DNA of 64,000 nt from Duganella lactea (GTDB lineage: Bacteria; Pseudomonadota; Gammaproteobacteria; Burkholderiales; Burkholderiaceae_D), in contig NZ_WWCP01000002.1 in assembly GCF_009857505.1 (NCBI RefSeq), positions 310,001 through 374,000 of the forward strand, in the 5' to 3' direction. Under the pieces are notes generated by a model, which was not told the DNA's origin, made no database searches, and worked only from the letters and a program-made list of their open reading frames with translations. Below are positions 1 to 7,845 of the stretch, piece after piece (the stretch's first letter is position 1; every line of letters begins with the position of its first letter). The position numbers and the translations under genes are program-made.

Positions 1-2
1 CG

Positions 3-1589
3 TCGCTGGGCAAGATGTCGGCTTCGTTCGACGGCCTGACCATGTGCGAAACGGTCGTGTGGGAGCACAAGACCCTGAACGACCAGATCCGGGCCTGCGA
101 GACCGCTGCCGATCTGCCGCTGGTCTACCGCGTGCAGATGGAACAGCAAGTCGGCATCGTCTCGGCCGAAAAAGCGCTGTTCTCGGCTACTCGCTGGGAC
201 GATGCCGGCAACCTGCTGGAGGAAAAGCACATGTGGTACGCGCCGGACCTGGCGCTGCGCGCCAAGATCATTGCCGGATGGGAGCAGTTCGAGATCGACG
301 TGGCGAACTACACGCCGGCCGAGCCGGAAGTGAAGCACGTCGCGGCGCCGGCACTCGCCCTACCCGCCTTGGTAATCCGCGCTCGCGGCGAAGTGGTCCA
401 GAGCAACCTGCCAGCGTTCAAGGCTGGGGCAGAACAGTTCCTAGCCAACATTAAGACGGTACTCGAAACCGACGAAGACTTTATTGAAGCCGACCAGGCA
501 GTCAAAGACTGCGAGAAGGCCGAGGCAAACATCGAGCAGGCCAAGAAAGCGGTTATCGCGGAAATGGCCAGCGTCGACGACGTGCTGCGCGTTGCGGATC
601 AAGTGAAAGAGCTAATCCGTGCCCGTCGCCTAACGCTGACCAGTCTGATTGACGCGGAAAAGAAGAATCGCCGAGAAACCATCGTCAACGAAGGCAAGCG
701 CGATTTCCTCGCGCACGTCGCGAAGTTGGATGCCGAGATTGCGCCGCTCCGCCTGCCGCACCAGGTGCCCGACTTCGCCGGCGCCGCCAAGGGCAAGCGC
801 ACCATCAAGGGATTACAGGATGCGGTCAGCACCACGCTGGCAAACGGCAAGGTCGCCGCCAGCCAGACCGTCGCCGACATCCGCGCCAAGCTGGCATGGT
901 TCAGCGCCAACGTGGGCGAGCATCGCGGCCTGTTTTCCGACCTGCAGCAGATCATCGTCAAGGCCAGTGAAGACTTCCAGTTGATCGTGACAAGCCGCAT
1001 CGATAAAAAGAAGGCCGACGACAAAGCCAAAGAAGATGCGCTGCGCGAGCAGATCGCTGCCCAGGAGCAGGCCAAGGCGGAAGCCGCCGCTGCTGCGAAG
1101 CTGGCCGCCGAGCGCCAGGCTGACGCTGACCGCGCCGCTGCTGCCGCGCAAGCCGAACGTGAGCGCGTCGCCGCAGCCGAAAAAGCCGAGCGCGACCGGG
1201 TCGCTGCCGCGACGAAGGCTCAGTTGGAACAAAAAGCAGCTGCGGCCGGCACCGCGCGCCAACACACCGTGGAATCCGCGCTGGCCGCTGCCAACCGTCT
1301 GGCAGCGCAGGACCGCGCCGGCACGCCGGCACCGGCCGCCAGCGGCAGCGCCGACGTGCAGCGCACCGCGAGCTTCTACAACGACCAGCCGCTGCGCGCC
1401 GCGCCGGTGCCGGCCGCCGCCACGACCTCGGACGGCCTGTTCGACGCCGCCGACCGCGAGACCCAACAGGATATCGAGTTCCTGACCTCGCTGGCAAGCG
1501 CCGCCGGCCTGCCGCTAGCCGTCCTGCTCGACCGCCTGGTCGTCATCGATATCGCAACCCTGCGCGCTGAACTGCGCGCCGCAGCATAA
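3..1589 (+). CDS. YqaJ-like viral recombinase nuclease (C-terminal part) with long coiled-coil extension; 5' end outside window
   Basis: The reading frame is open to the left edge, so the start is missing; the ATG at 15 is internal. The first ~105 residues match the C-terminal half of phage YqaJ/lambda-exonuclease-like nucleases, with the motifs ASFDGL, VWEHKTL, YRVQMEQQ and ALFSATRWD. In that fold VWEHK carries catalytic acidic and lysine residues. After this come ~200 residues of helical sequence resembling DUF1351-type phage proteins, then a strongly Ala/Glu/Lys-rich coiled coil (about residues 340-430) and a short C-terminal helix. The nuclease family makes 3' single-strand tails for annealing-type recombination. 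No RecT/Bet annealase is in view. The fusion to the coiled coil is seen directly; its role is unknown. Confidence 0.75.
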   Translation, partial: SLGKMSASFDGLTMCETVVWEHKTLNDQIRACETAADLPLVYRVQMEQQVGIVSAEKALFSATRWDDAGNLLEEKHMWYAPDLALRAKIIAGWEQFEIDVANYTPAEPEVKHVAAPALALPALVIRARGEVVQSNLPAFKAGAEQFLANIKTVLETDEDFIEADQAVKDCEKAEANIEQAKKAVIAEMASVDDVLRVADQVKELIRARRLTLTSLIDAEKKNRRETIVNEGKRDFLAHVAKLDAEIAPLRLPHQVPDFAGAAKGKRTIKGLQDAVSTTLANGKVAASQTVADIRAKLAWFSANVGEHRGLFSDLQQIIVKASEDFQLIVTSRIDKKKADDKAKEDALREQIAAQEQAKAEAAAAAKLAAERQADADRAAAAAQAERERVAAAEKAERDRVAAATKAQLEQKAAAAGTARQHTVESALAAANRLAAQDRAGTPAPAASGSADVQRTASFYNDQPLRAAPVPAAATTSDGLFDAADRETQQDIEFLTSLASAAGLPLAVLLDRLVVIDIATLRAELRAAA

Positions 1590-1613
1590 CCAGCACCCAC
1601 AACGGAGAACACC

Positions 1614-2327
1614 ATGCACACCGCAAATTCCATCCCGCTGATGAAAGTCGCTTCCAGCAAGATTGCCGCCATCGGCCACGACGCCGCCACGAACACGCTG
1701 GCCGTCCAGTTCCTGAGCAAGGGCCAGCCGGGCAACGTTTATCACTACAGCGAATTTTCGTCCGCCGACTACGACGCATTCTCCGGCGCGGAGTCGATCG
1801 GCAAGCACTTCATCGCCCATATCCAACCGGCCAAGGACAAATATCCTTACGTGAACATGGGCGTGCCGTCGGCGGCGCAAGTGGCCGCTACGCCGGCACT
1901 GACCAAGGAGCTGCTGGCCGTGGCGCTACACGGCCGCGAATACCCATTCCTCTTGCCCCCGGAGGAGCAGGCGCTAGCCACAGCCGCTGGCCTGGTTGTG
2001 ATCTACGGTAACAGCGATGATTCCTTCGAAGCGCGCGGCGCCATCATCGGCCAGCAGTACGTCTACGGCCACGGCGCCATCCTGATCGACGGAAAGGGCT
2101 TGCTGCCGGTGCGCGACAACATTGACGACGACGCCGAGCTGCGCGATTTCTTCACTCGTGAGCCGCTGGCCAAGAAGGTGCGGGCAATCTTCGGCGGCGT
2201 GGCGCCGGAACCGAGCTGGACCTACACCACCTCCCTGCCGCATGCCACCTTCGACATCATGGAAGACGGCATTGTGTACTGCCGCGGCATCGTCATCAGC
2301 ATGGCTGACCTGGGCGGTGCAGCGTGA
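1614..2327 (+). CDS. Phage protein with N-terminal KTSC domain
   Basis: A 237-residue protein. Residues ~10-80 fit the KTSC domain: VASSKIAAIGHDAATNTL, then VYHYSEF, and IGKHFIAHI followed by a KYPY-like end. This small fold is widespread in phages and is thought to bind nucleic acid or act with lysyl-tRNA synthetase-like partners. The remaining ~150 residues form a second domain of unknown function common in phage early regions. ATG start 24 bp after the previous stop, preceded by GGAG. The stop overlaps the GTG start of the next gene by 4 bp, indicating translational coupling. Confidence 0.6.
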   Translation: MHTANSIPLMKVASSKIAAIGHDAATNTLAVQFLSKGQPGNVYHYSEFSSADYDAFSGAESIGKHFIAHIQPAKDKYPYVNMGVPSAAQVAATPALTKELLAVALHGREYPFLLPPEEQALATAAGLVVIYGNSDDSFEARGAIIGQQYVYGHGAILIDGKGLLPVRDNIDDDAELRDFFTREPLAKKVRAIFGGVAPEPSWTYTTSLPHATFDIMEDGIVYCRGIVISMADLGGAA

Positions 2328-2563
2328 GCCGCCGTCCACCATCGGCCGAGCAGCTGCAGGCGGCATGCGACAAGTTCAGCGCCGCGCACCGGGTGGGCGC
2401 CGCCGTCACCGTGCAACTGGATGGCGGCGAAGTCCGCGAGACGATCACCACCAGCGAAGCTCAGGTGCTGAGCGGCCACAGCGCAGTGATCTGGTTGGAG
2501 GGCATCAGCGGCTGCTACCTGCTGGACCGCGTGACGCCGGTGGCGGCCAAGGCGGCAGCATGA
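2324..2563 (+). CDS. Small hypothetical phage protein
   Basis: 79 residues from a GTG start inside the end of the KTSC gene (4-bp overlap). The stop overlaps the ATG of the next gene in the same way. Predicted mixed alpha/beta with no recognised domain. It reads as a genuine phage gene because of tight coupling on both sides and continuous codon use. Function unknown. Confidence 0.55.
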   Translation: MSRRPPSAEQLQAACDKFSAAHRVGAAVTVQLDGGEVRETITTSEAQVLSGHSAVIWLEGISGCYLLDRVTPVAAKAAA

Positions 2564-3258
2564 CCCACGAATGCACCGAAGAGCGCTTCCTGCGCGACGT
2601 GGCCGACCACAAGATGATCGTGATCCGCGATGAGGGCGTGAATCGTCACATCCGGTTCAAGGAGTCGAGCACGAATAATCAGTATTTCGACCTGATCACC
2701 TGGCCAGGCCACCTCTGCTACACCGGCGACATGGGCACCTACGTTTTCCAGCGCACCGAGGATATGTTCAGCTTCTTCCGCACGGATCGCGACTACAACC
2801 GCCAGCGCGGTCGGCGCATCGCCATCAACCCGCACTACTGGACCGAGAAGCTGATTGCGGTGCACGGCGGCCGCGATGGAGGCAAGGCGATGGAGTACGA
2901 CGAGGCGCAGTTCCGCCGCGTGATCAATCAGTACCGCGTCGACTGGATGCGCGGCGCCAAGGCCGAGGGCCTGCTCGACGCCGATGGCCGCCGCGCGCTT
3001 TGGGAGGCGGTCGATGATGAGGTGTTCGGCGCGTTGGAGGATGGCGGTGTTGACCGCGCGCTGTGGGCTGCGCACGAGTTCAGCTACCGCGATGGCGATA
3101 GCACCGGCTCGCGCGACAGCTGGCACTTCGAGGAATTATGGGAGCACCGGATGAAGGATTACACCTTCGGCATGGTCTGGTGCCTGTACGCGCTGGCATG
3201 GGGCATCGAGCAGTACGACATGGCCAAGCAGCCGGCGGCCGAGGCGGTGCCGGCATGA
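2560..3258 (+). CDS. Hypothetical phage protein, 232 aa
   Basis: Starts at the ATG overlapping the previous TGA by 4 bp. Open sequence continues further upstream in this frame, but that part overlaps two other genes and is not used. The protein is rich in aromatic and charged residues (HYWTEKLIAVHGG, QYRVDWMRG, WHFEELWEHRMKDYTFGMVWCLYA) and has no signal peptide. It resembles uncharacterised phage early proteins, but no named family is assigned. Confidence 0.55.
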   Translation: MTHECTEERFLRDVADHKMIVIRDEGVNRHIRFKESSTNNQYFDLITWPGHLCYTGDMGTYVFQRTEDMFSFFRTDRDYNRQRGRRIAINPHYWTEKLIAVHGGRDGGKAMEYDEAQFRRVINQYRVDWMRGAKAEGLLDADGRRALWEAVDDEVFGALEDGGVDRALWAAHEFSYRDGDSTGSRDSWHFEELWEHRMKDYTFGMVWCLYALAWGIEQYDMAKQPAAEAVPA

Positions 3259-3286
3259 CCATCGCACGCTTCGCGGGAGCACCGCC

Positions 3287-3748
3287 TTGACCGACATCGT
3301 GCTGATGAAGGTCTCCAACATCCTCGTGCCACACGACGAGGCGGCGGCGGCCTTCATCCAGAAAATGAAAGCTGGCGAACTGACCCACGCCGATTTTAAA
3401 CGGGTCCGAAATTATCGTTTCCACAAGAAGTACTTCGCGCTGCTGGATTTCGCTTTCGAGCAGTGGGAACCACGCGACGGCCTGACCTACCAAGGTATGC
3501 CGGTCGCGAAGAACAAGGAGCGATTCCGCAAGGATCTGATCATCCTGGCCGGCTTTTACGAGTCGACGGTGAACCTGCGGAGCGAGGTCAGGCTAGAGGC
3601 GAAAAGCATCAGCTTCGGCCTGATGGATGAGGTGGAATTTGAGCAGCTGTACAACGCGACCGTGGACGTGGTGCTGAGGCGCATTTTGACCAGATACACC
3701 AGGCAGGACCTGGACGAAGTAGTCAACCAACTTTTGAGGTTCACATGA
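3287..3748 (+). CDS. DUF1367-like phage protein
   Basis: 153 residues from a TTG start 28 bp after the previous gene. The sequence contains the pattern of DUF1367 (lambdoid NinX/Orf-type early proteins): a short beta segment (IVLMKVSNILVP), a basic helix (HADFKRVRNYRFHKKYFALLDFAFEQW), then RFRKDLIILAGFYE. Members lie in lambdoid recombination/Nin-like regions and may bind nucleic acid; the activity is not established. The stop overlaps the next ATG by 4 bp. Confidence 0.55.
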   Translation: MTDIVLMKVSNILVPHDEAAAAFIQKMKAGELTHADFKRVRNYRFHKKYFALLDFAFEQWEPRDGLTYQGMPVAKNKERFRKDLIILAGFYESTVNLRSEVRLEAKSISFGLMDEVEFEQLYNATVDVVLRRILTRYTRQDLDEVVNQLLRFT

Positions 3749-4137
3749 ATAGCCAAACCGAAAACAAAACCTTGCCGGCAGCAGAGGAATGCTGGTCCGT
3801 CGACGAGGAAAACTTCAACGCGCGCTCACTGGGCGACCTCATTGACAGCCACGAATTGGAAGTCGGCGCGGTGGTGTTTCGCGCTGAAGCAATTCACCCA
3901 GAGCCAAAGGAACTGATCGACGCGGAAGACATCATCGAGACGATGGGCGAGCGCGCTTACGACATCGCTGGCGAATACGGCGAGGACTATCCAAACGTCA
4001 GCGACGAGGCACTGCAGGAACTCAGCGACTTCCTCGTTGCCTGGGTCTCCAAACACGCCGCGCCAACCTTCTACACCGTCAACAACGTCCAGCGCTACAC
4101 CATCACCGTCGACGACCTCGCGCCGCGCGCGGAATAA
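3745..4137 (+). CDS. Small, highly acidic phage protein
   Basis: 130 residues beginning at the ATG that overlaps the DUF1367-like stop. Composition is strikingly acidic: Asp and Glu greatly outnumber Lys and Arg, with runs such as EDIIETMGERAYD and GEYGEDYPNVSDE. No domain recognised. It lies directly before rdgC. An acidic protein in a phage recombination module could be a DNA mimic or a partner of a DNA-binding protein; that is only an inference from composition. Confidence 0.5.
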   Translation: MNSQTENKTLPAAEECWSVDEENFNARSLGDLIDSHELEVGAVVFRAEAIHPEPKELIDAEDIIETMGERAYDIAGEYGEDYPNVSDEALQELSDFLVAWVSKHAAPTFYTVNNVQRYTITVDDLAPRAE

Positions 4138-4164
4138 CTGGCACGCCACACACAAGGATTTACG

Positions 4165-5373
4165 ATGTTCAAGAACCTTCAAATATACCGCTTGCCTGCC
4201 CCATGGGCAATGACCGCCGACGCGCTGGCCAGCATGCTCGCGTCGCAGGCATTCACGCCGCCGAGCAGCAACGAACTGCTGCGCCAGGGCTGGGACGCGC
4301 CGCGCCCGGGCGGCGGCCTAGTGCACACCGTCAACAAACAGATGCTGCTGTTGCTGCGCACCGAGAAGAAACTGCTGCCGGCCACCGTGGTCAACCAGGT
4401 TACGAAGGCACGCGCCGCCGATTTGGAGGAAGCACAGGGCTTCGCGCCGGGCAAGAAGGCGATGAAGGAACTGAAGGAGCGCGTAGCCGACGAGCTGCTG
4501 CCGCGCGCGTTCAGCATTCAGTCCACCACGCCGGTGTGGATTGATCCGGTGAACGGTTGGCTGGTCGTGGACGCGGCCAGCCCGGCCAAGGCGGACGAAG
4601 TCATCAAGCTGCTGCTGAAGGCGGTCGACCGCATGCCACTGGAAAGCCTGCGCGTGCAGCGCTCGCCGGTGGGCGTGATGACCGAATGGCTGCAAACAGA
4701 CGAAGCGCCGGCTGGCTTCACGGTCGACCAGGACGCCACGCTGCGCGCCACCGGCGAGAGCAAGGCGCAGGTCGGATACAAGCACCACTCCCTCGATCCG
4801 GAGGAAATCCGCCGCCACATCGCAGCCGGCAAGCAGTGCACGCGCCTGGCCATGACGTGGGACAGCAAGATTTCGTTTGTGCTGGACGAATCGCTGGCCA
4901 TCAAGTCCATCAAGCCGCTGGACGTGCTGACCGAAGAATCGCGCGGTTCGATCCGCAACGACGACGAACGCTTCGACGGCGACTTCATGCTGATGACCGG
5001 CGAGCTGGCCAAAATGATGGCCGACCTGGTGGATGCGCTCGGCGGCGAGGCCACGATGGACGTACCGGGCGAGCAGAATGTGTCGGCGCCGCGTGCGGAG
5101 GTCAAGGGCGACGAGCCGGTGCGCGAGCAACGCGTGGTTGGCGCTGCGGGCGACGTGCCGGCCGGCGACGGCAGCGCCAGCGACCCGCTGTACGAACAGG
5201 CCGTGGGCGTGGTCCAGACCAACCGGCGCGCGTCGATATCGCTGGTGCAGCGCCACCTGCGGATCGGTTACAACCGGGCGGCGCGGCTGCTGGAGGCGAT
5301 GGAAGGCTCCGTGGTAGGGCCGATGCAATCGAATGGCAACCGCGCCGTGCTGGCGCAAGGCGGTGCAGCATGA
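4165..5373 (+). CDS. rdgC: Recombination-associated protein RdgC with C-terminal FtsK-gamma-like domain
   Basis: 402 residues, about 100 longer than standalone RdgC (~300). Residues 1-~300 read as Rdg[12 protein letters not shown] start, [40 protein letters not shown]. RdgC forms a ring-shaped dimer on duplex DNA and limits RecA activity. After an acidic, Pro/Gly/Ala-rich linker (~305-339), residues 340-402 closely match the gamma domain of FtsK/Spo[46 protein letters not shown]. In FtsK this winged helix reads the KOPS polarity sequence. No ATPase part is present. ATG with AAGGA upstream. The next gene overlaps by 4 bp. The RdgC call is firm and the gamma match is clear by eye; the function of the fusion is inferred. 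Confidence 0.85.
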   Translation: MFKNLQIYRLPAPWAMTADALASMLASQAFTPPSSNELLRQGWDAPRPGGGLVHTVNKQMLLLLRTEKKLLPATVVNQVTKARAADLEEAQGFAPGKKAMKELKERVADELLPRAFSIQSTTPVWIDPVNGWLVVDAASPAKADEVIKLLLKAVDRMPLESLRVQRSPVGVMTEWLQTDEAPAGFTVDQDATLRATGESKAQVGYKHHSLDPEEIRRHIAAGKQCTRLAMTWDSKISFVLDESLAIKSIKPLDVLTEESRGSIRNDDERFDGDFMLMTGELAKMMADLVDALGGEATMDVPGEQNVSAPRAEVKGDEPVREQRVVGAAGDVPAGDGSASDPLYEQAVGVVQTNRRASISLVQRHLRIGYNRAARLLEAMEGSVVGPMQSNGNRAVLAQGGAA

Positions 5374-6068
5374 GTGACTACGCTACCGCAGGCCTCTTGA
5401 CCGTCCAAGACTTCAAAACAGGTTGCGACTTGGCGCGCGCGGACGGCGTGGCGATCGCCATCGAGCTGAGTCACCAAGACGCAAGGCGGCTCGCTGCTTC
5501 CTGGAATGCACTAATAGGCTTGCCTACGGAGGTCATTGAAAACTATGCCGATGCTATGGGGCATATCGTTGACCAAGACGAGGAAGCATACCTAGCCATC
5601 TCAACTAAGCGCGACCAGTTGCGCTCGACTTTGACCAGCGCCGAGAAGCTGCTGGCCGAACGCGACAAGACCATTGCAGCGTTGGAGCGCCAGGAGGGCA
5701 CCATCGCCAAGATCATGAATGACCTGCTGGTCGGCAATCAGTCTGCATGGATCGAATGGCAGCACGGCAAGGGTGCGGAAGCAGCAATGGAATGGGTGGA
5801 GAACAGCCTCGCTGGCTGCGGCACTCCCGCAGAAGATGCGCCATGGTCCAAGGACGCGCAGGCCTGGTACAGCGCCAACAAGGCCGATCCGTTCCCGACC
5901 TGCTTCTGCGGCCGGCCGTCGAACCACCTGTGGATGGGCAAAGGCTTCTACTCCGATGCCCACTACGACCAGGCGCGCGCCAAGGCGGCCGCCGAGGCCA
6001 CTGGAAAGACAGGCCTGCCGATCTTCGACGGCAGCTCGCCTGACACCGAGGGAGGTAGCTGTGACTGA
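5370..6068 (+). CDS. Hypothetical phage protein with coiled coil
   Basis: 232 residues from the ATG that overlaps the rdgC stop. A helical segment with heptad character spans ~75-120 ([28 protein letters not shown]). The C-terminal ~90 residues contain an odd [21 protein letters not shown] segment that could be a small metal site. No family recognised. The stop lies inside the next gene, which starts 8 bp upstream of it. Confidence 0.5.
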   Translation: MSDYATAGLLTVQDFKTGCDLARADGVAIAIELSHQDARRLAASWNALIGLPTEVIENYADAMGHIVDQDEEAYLAISTKRDQLRSTLTSAEKLLAERDKTIAALERQEGTIAKIMNDLLVGNQSAWIEWQHGKGAEAAMEWVENSLAGCGTPAEDAPWSKDAQAWYSANKADPFPTCFCGRPSNHLWMGKGFYSDAHYDQARAKAAAEATGKTGLPIFDGSSPDTEGGSCD

Positions 6069-6777
6069 GCGCCCTATTCTCTTCAGCGCGCCGATGGTGC
6101 GCGCCCTGCTTGATGGCAAGAAGACGCAGACGCGGCGGGCATTTAGCACCCGCATGATCGACCTGATGTATGTGGCTGCTCACGCTGGCGAGGTATCGTA
6201 CTTCGTCGATCAGGGCTTCATGGAACCCAACGACGCCAGCTATGTGATTGACTTCTGCCCGCACGGCCAGGCTGGCGACCGCCTGTGGGTGCGCGAGACA
6301 TGGGGCGTGATCAGCCATGTCTTGGACCAAGCCTGCAACCTGATCGACTGGGTTCCCGATCGCCCAGCCGCTGCAATCAGCGAAATGCCATTCGGTCAAG
6401 GCTACTACTCCGGCTATGTCATCTATGCCGCCGACGGCAGCTATGAGTGGGCTGGCAATGACGATGGCGATGGTGAGCCGCGCAGCGCATGGCATCCATC
6501 AATCCATATGCCACGCGCGGCCAGCCGCATCCTGCTGGAAATCGTCAGCGTGCGCGTGGAGCGGTTGAAGGCCATCACGGAGGCCGATGCGCGCGCCGAA
6601 GGTGTGAGCGCCACCGGCTGGCAGCCAAGCTACAGCAACCCTGATAATGCCGGCGGTGATGAAAGCATGTCGGCAGTAGATGCGTTCTGTGAACTATGGG
6701 AATCCATCAACGGCGCCGATAGTTGGGTGGCCAATCCTTGGGTTTGGGTGGTCGAATTTAAGCGGGTGACGCCTTGA
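6061..6777 (+). CDS. ASCH/PUA-like phage protein
   Basis: 238 residues from a GTG start. The opening RPILFSAPMVRALLDGKKTQTRR, followed by GDRLWVRETWG and, later, a WHPSIHMPRAASRILLEIV segment, is the layout of phage ASCH-domain proteins. These are PUA-fold, probably RNA- or modified-nucleoside-binding. The central GYVIYAADG and C-terminal NPWVWVVEFKRV strands complete a beta-barrel. The role in the phage is unknown. It overlaps both neighbours by a few bases. Confidence 0.6.
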   Translation: MTERPILFSAPMVRALLDGKKTQTRRAFSTRMIDLMYVAAHAGEVSYFVDQGFMEPNDASYVIDFCPHGQAGDRLWVRETWGVISHVLDQACNLIDWVPDRPAAAISEMPFGQGYYSGYVIYAADGSYEWAGNDDGDGEPRSAWHPSIHMPRAASRILLEIVSVRVERLKAITEADARAEGVSATGWQPSYSNPDNAGGDESMSAVDAFCELWESINGADSWVANPWVWVVEFKRVTP

Positions 6778-7214
6778 ACCCGCGCATCTACAAGAAGCAG
6801 GCGAGGCGCGCGGTGGAGCTGCTGCGTAGCCATGACGGCGTCACCGACTATGCACCGACCGGCGAACCAGGTGTCATTGATCCGCCCCACTCATATGCGC
6901 GCAGCACTTGGCTGCGCCGGCACCGTCCTGCTGAATACGGCATGTGGCAGCGCATCAGCGGCATTCCTGAATTCCATCACCAGAGCGGATTCGATGGCGA
7001 GTGGGACGGCTACGACGCGCGCGAAGGATGGCGCCAGCATTTTGAGCATGCCGTGCTGCCACCGGATTTCTTCGAAGGGCCGGAATGGGAAGACGGCTGT
7101 GGCAAGCCGTGGCCGCGCCTGACGACAAAGCAGCGCATGAACATGTGGCGCTTCAACCAGATCGCGCCAGGCTGGCGATGGCGCGGCGGCCGTGCCGTGC
7201 GAGTGCATCGATGA
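6774..7214 (+). CDS. Hypothetical phage protein, 146 aa
   Basis: Starts at a TTG overlapping the previous stop by 4 bp. Trp- and Arg-rich, with an Arg-rich C terminus (GWRWRGGRAVRVHR). No signal peptide or known domain. Support is the tight gene spacing and codon usage; function unknown. Confidence 0.45.
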   Translation: MNPRIYKKQARRAVELLRSHDGVTDYAPTGEPGVIDPPHSYARSTWLRRHRPAEYGMWQRISGIPEFHHQSGFDGEWDGYDAREGWRQHFEHAVLPPDFFEGPEWEDGCGKPWPRLTTKQRMNMWRFNQIAPGWRWRGGRAVRVHR

Positions 7215-7219
7215 CGCTG

Positions 7220-7438
7220 CTACCAGCCAACCGCCCAGCCTTCAACGGCGTAGCTCTTGTCATGACTGTGCGTCCACTTAGTGCCGCAGGCGCCGCACTC
7301 GTGATGCTCGACGCACTTCGACTCCTCGCCGGAGCCAACAAGGACGGCTTCGGCTTCGCCGACGGTACGGAGCGATGGGCGAGGATTGGAGCCGTGCATG
7401 TGCCGCTCCATCGTTTGGCAGTCGTTGCACTTGTTCAT
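7220..7438 (-). CDS. Small zinc-ribbon-like protein on the opposite strand
   Basis: 72 residues if the ATG at 7438 is used; a longer in-frame start at 7522 is possible. Two cysteine pairs can be seen, CNDC near the start and CVEHHECGACGTKW near the middle, consistent with a zinc-ribbon fold. It is the only leftward gene in the phage block and ends 6 bp from the neighbouring rightward gene. An opposite-strand gene in a prophage early operon often has its own promoter and is expressed in the lysogen. Function unknown. Confidence 0.45.
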   Translation of the reverse strand: MNKCNDCQTMERHMHGSNPRPSLRTVGEAEAVLVGSGEESKCVEHHECGACGTKWTHSHDKSYAVEGWAVGW

Positions 7439-7602
7439 CACAGTCTCACGGAATTGCAAGGGGAGAAATCTTATCATTAATAGCAATGAAAACCTGCAAG
7501 CCCCGTCCCCAGCGACCCGCACGGCCGGCGCCGCGCCTGTCGGCTAATCGCCCTGCTCTACGGCATGGCGGCGGCAATCAACCTCTACGCATGGTGGCAG
7601 GC

Positions 7603-7845
7603 ATGAACGCCCGCGCCACAACGGTAGAGACCAAGCAGCCGACCGCGCGCGATCTGGCCGACCAGCACGACATGCGAATCCACCGCGCCAAGCAACTGGG
7701 CCGCCCGATCCGGCACGCCGGAGTCAAGAAGTTCATCGCCGGCTTTTGCCACCACAAGGGCGACGCGGAAATGGTGGTCTATCTGGAAGGCAGCGCCGAG
7801 CCGGTGCGACCGTGTGACATAACGATTATTGAGGAAGCAACATGA
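7603..7845 (+). CDS. Small hypothetical phage protein, 80 aa
   Basis: ATG at 7603 with GGCAGG just upstream; an in-frame ATG at 7486 would add 39 Pro/Arg-rich residues and is less convincing. The middle (QLGRPIRHAGVKKFIAGFCHHKGDAEMVVYLE) is a compact basic segment. The stop overlaps the next ATG by 4 bp. No family recognised. Confidence 0.45.
   Translation: MNARATTVETKQPTARDLADQHDMRIHRAKQLGRPIRHAGVKKFIAGFCHHKGDAEMVVYLEGSAEPVRPCDITIIEEAT

Noticed and set aside
7490..7606. Possible ~35-residue membrane peptide frame ending AAAINLYAWWQA before the 80-residue phage gene
   Set aside because: It looks like a small phage membrane peptide, but no acceptable start codon or ribosome-binding site precedes it in frame.
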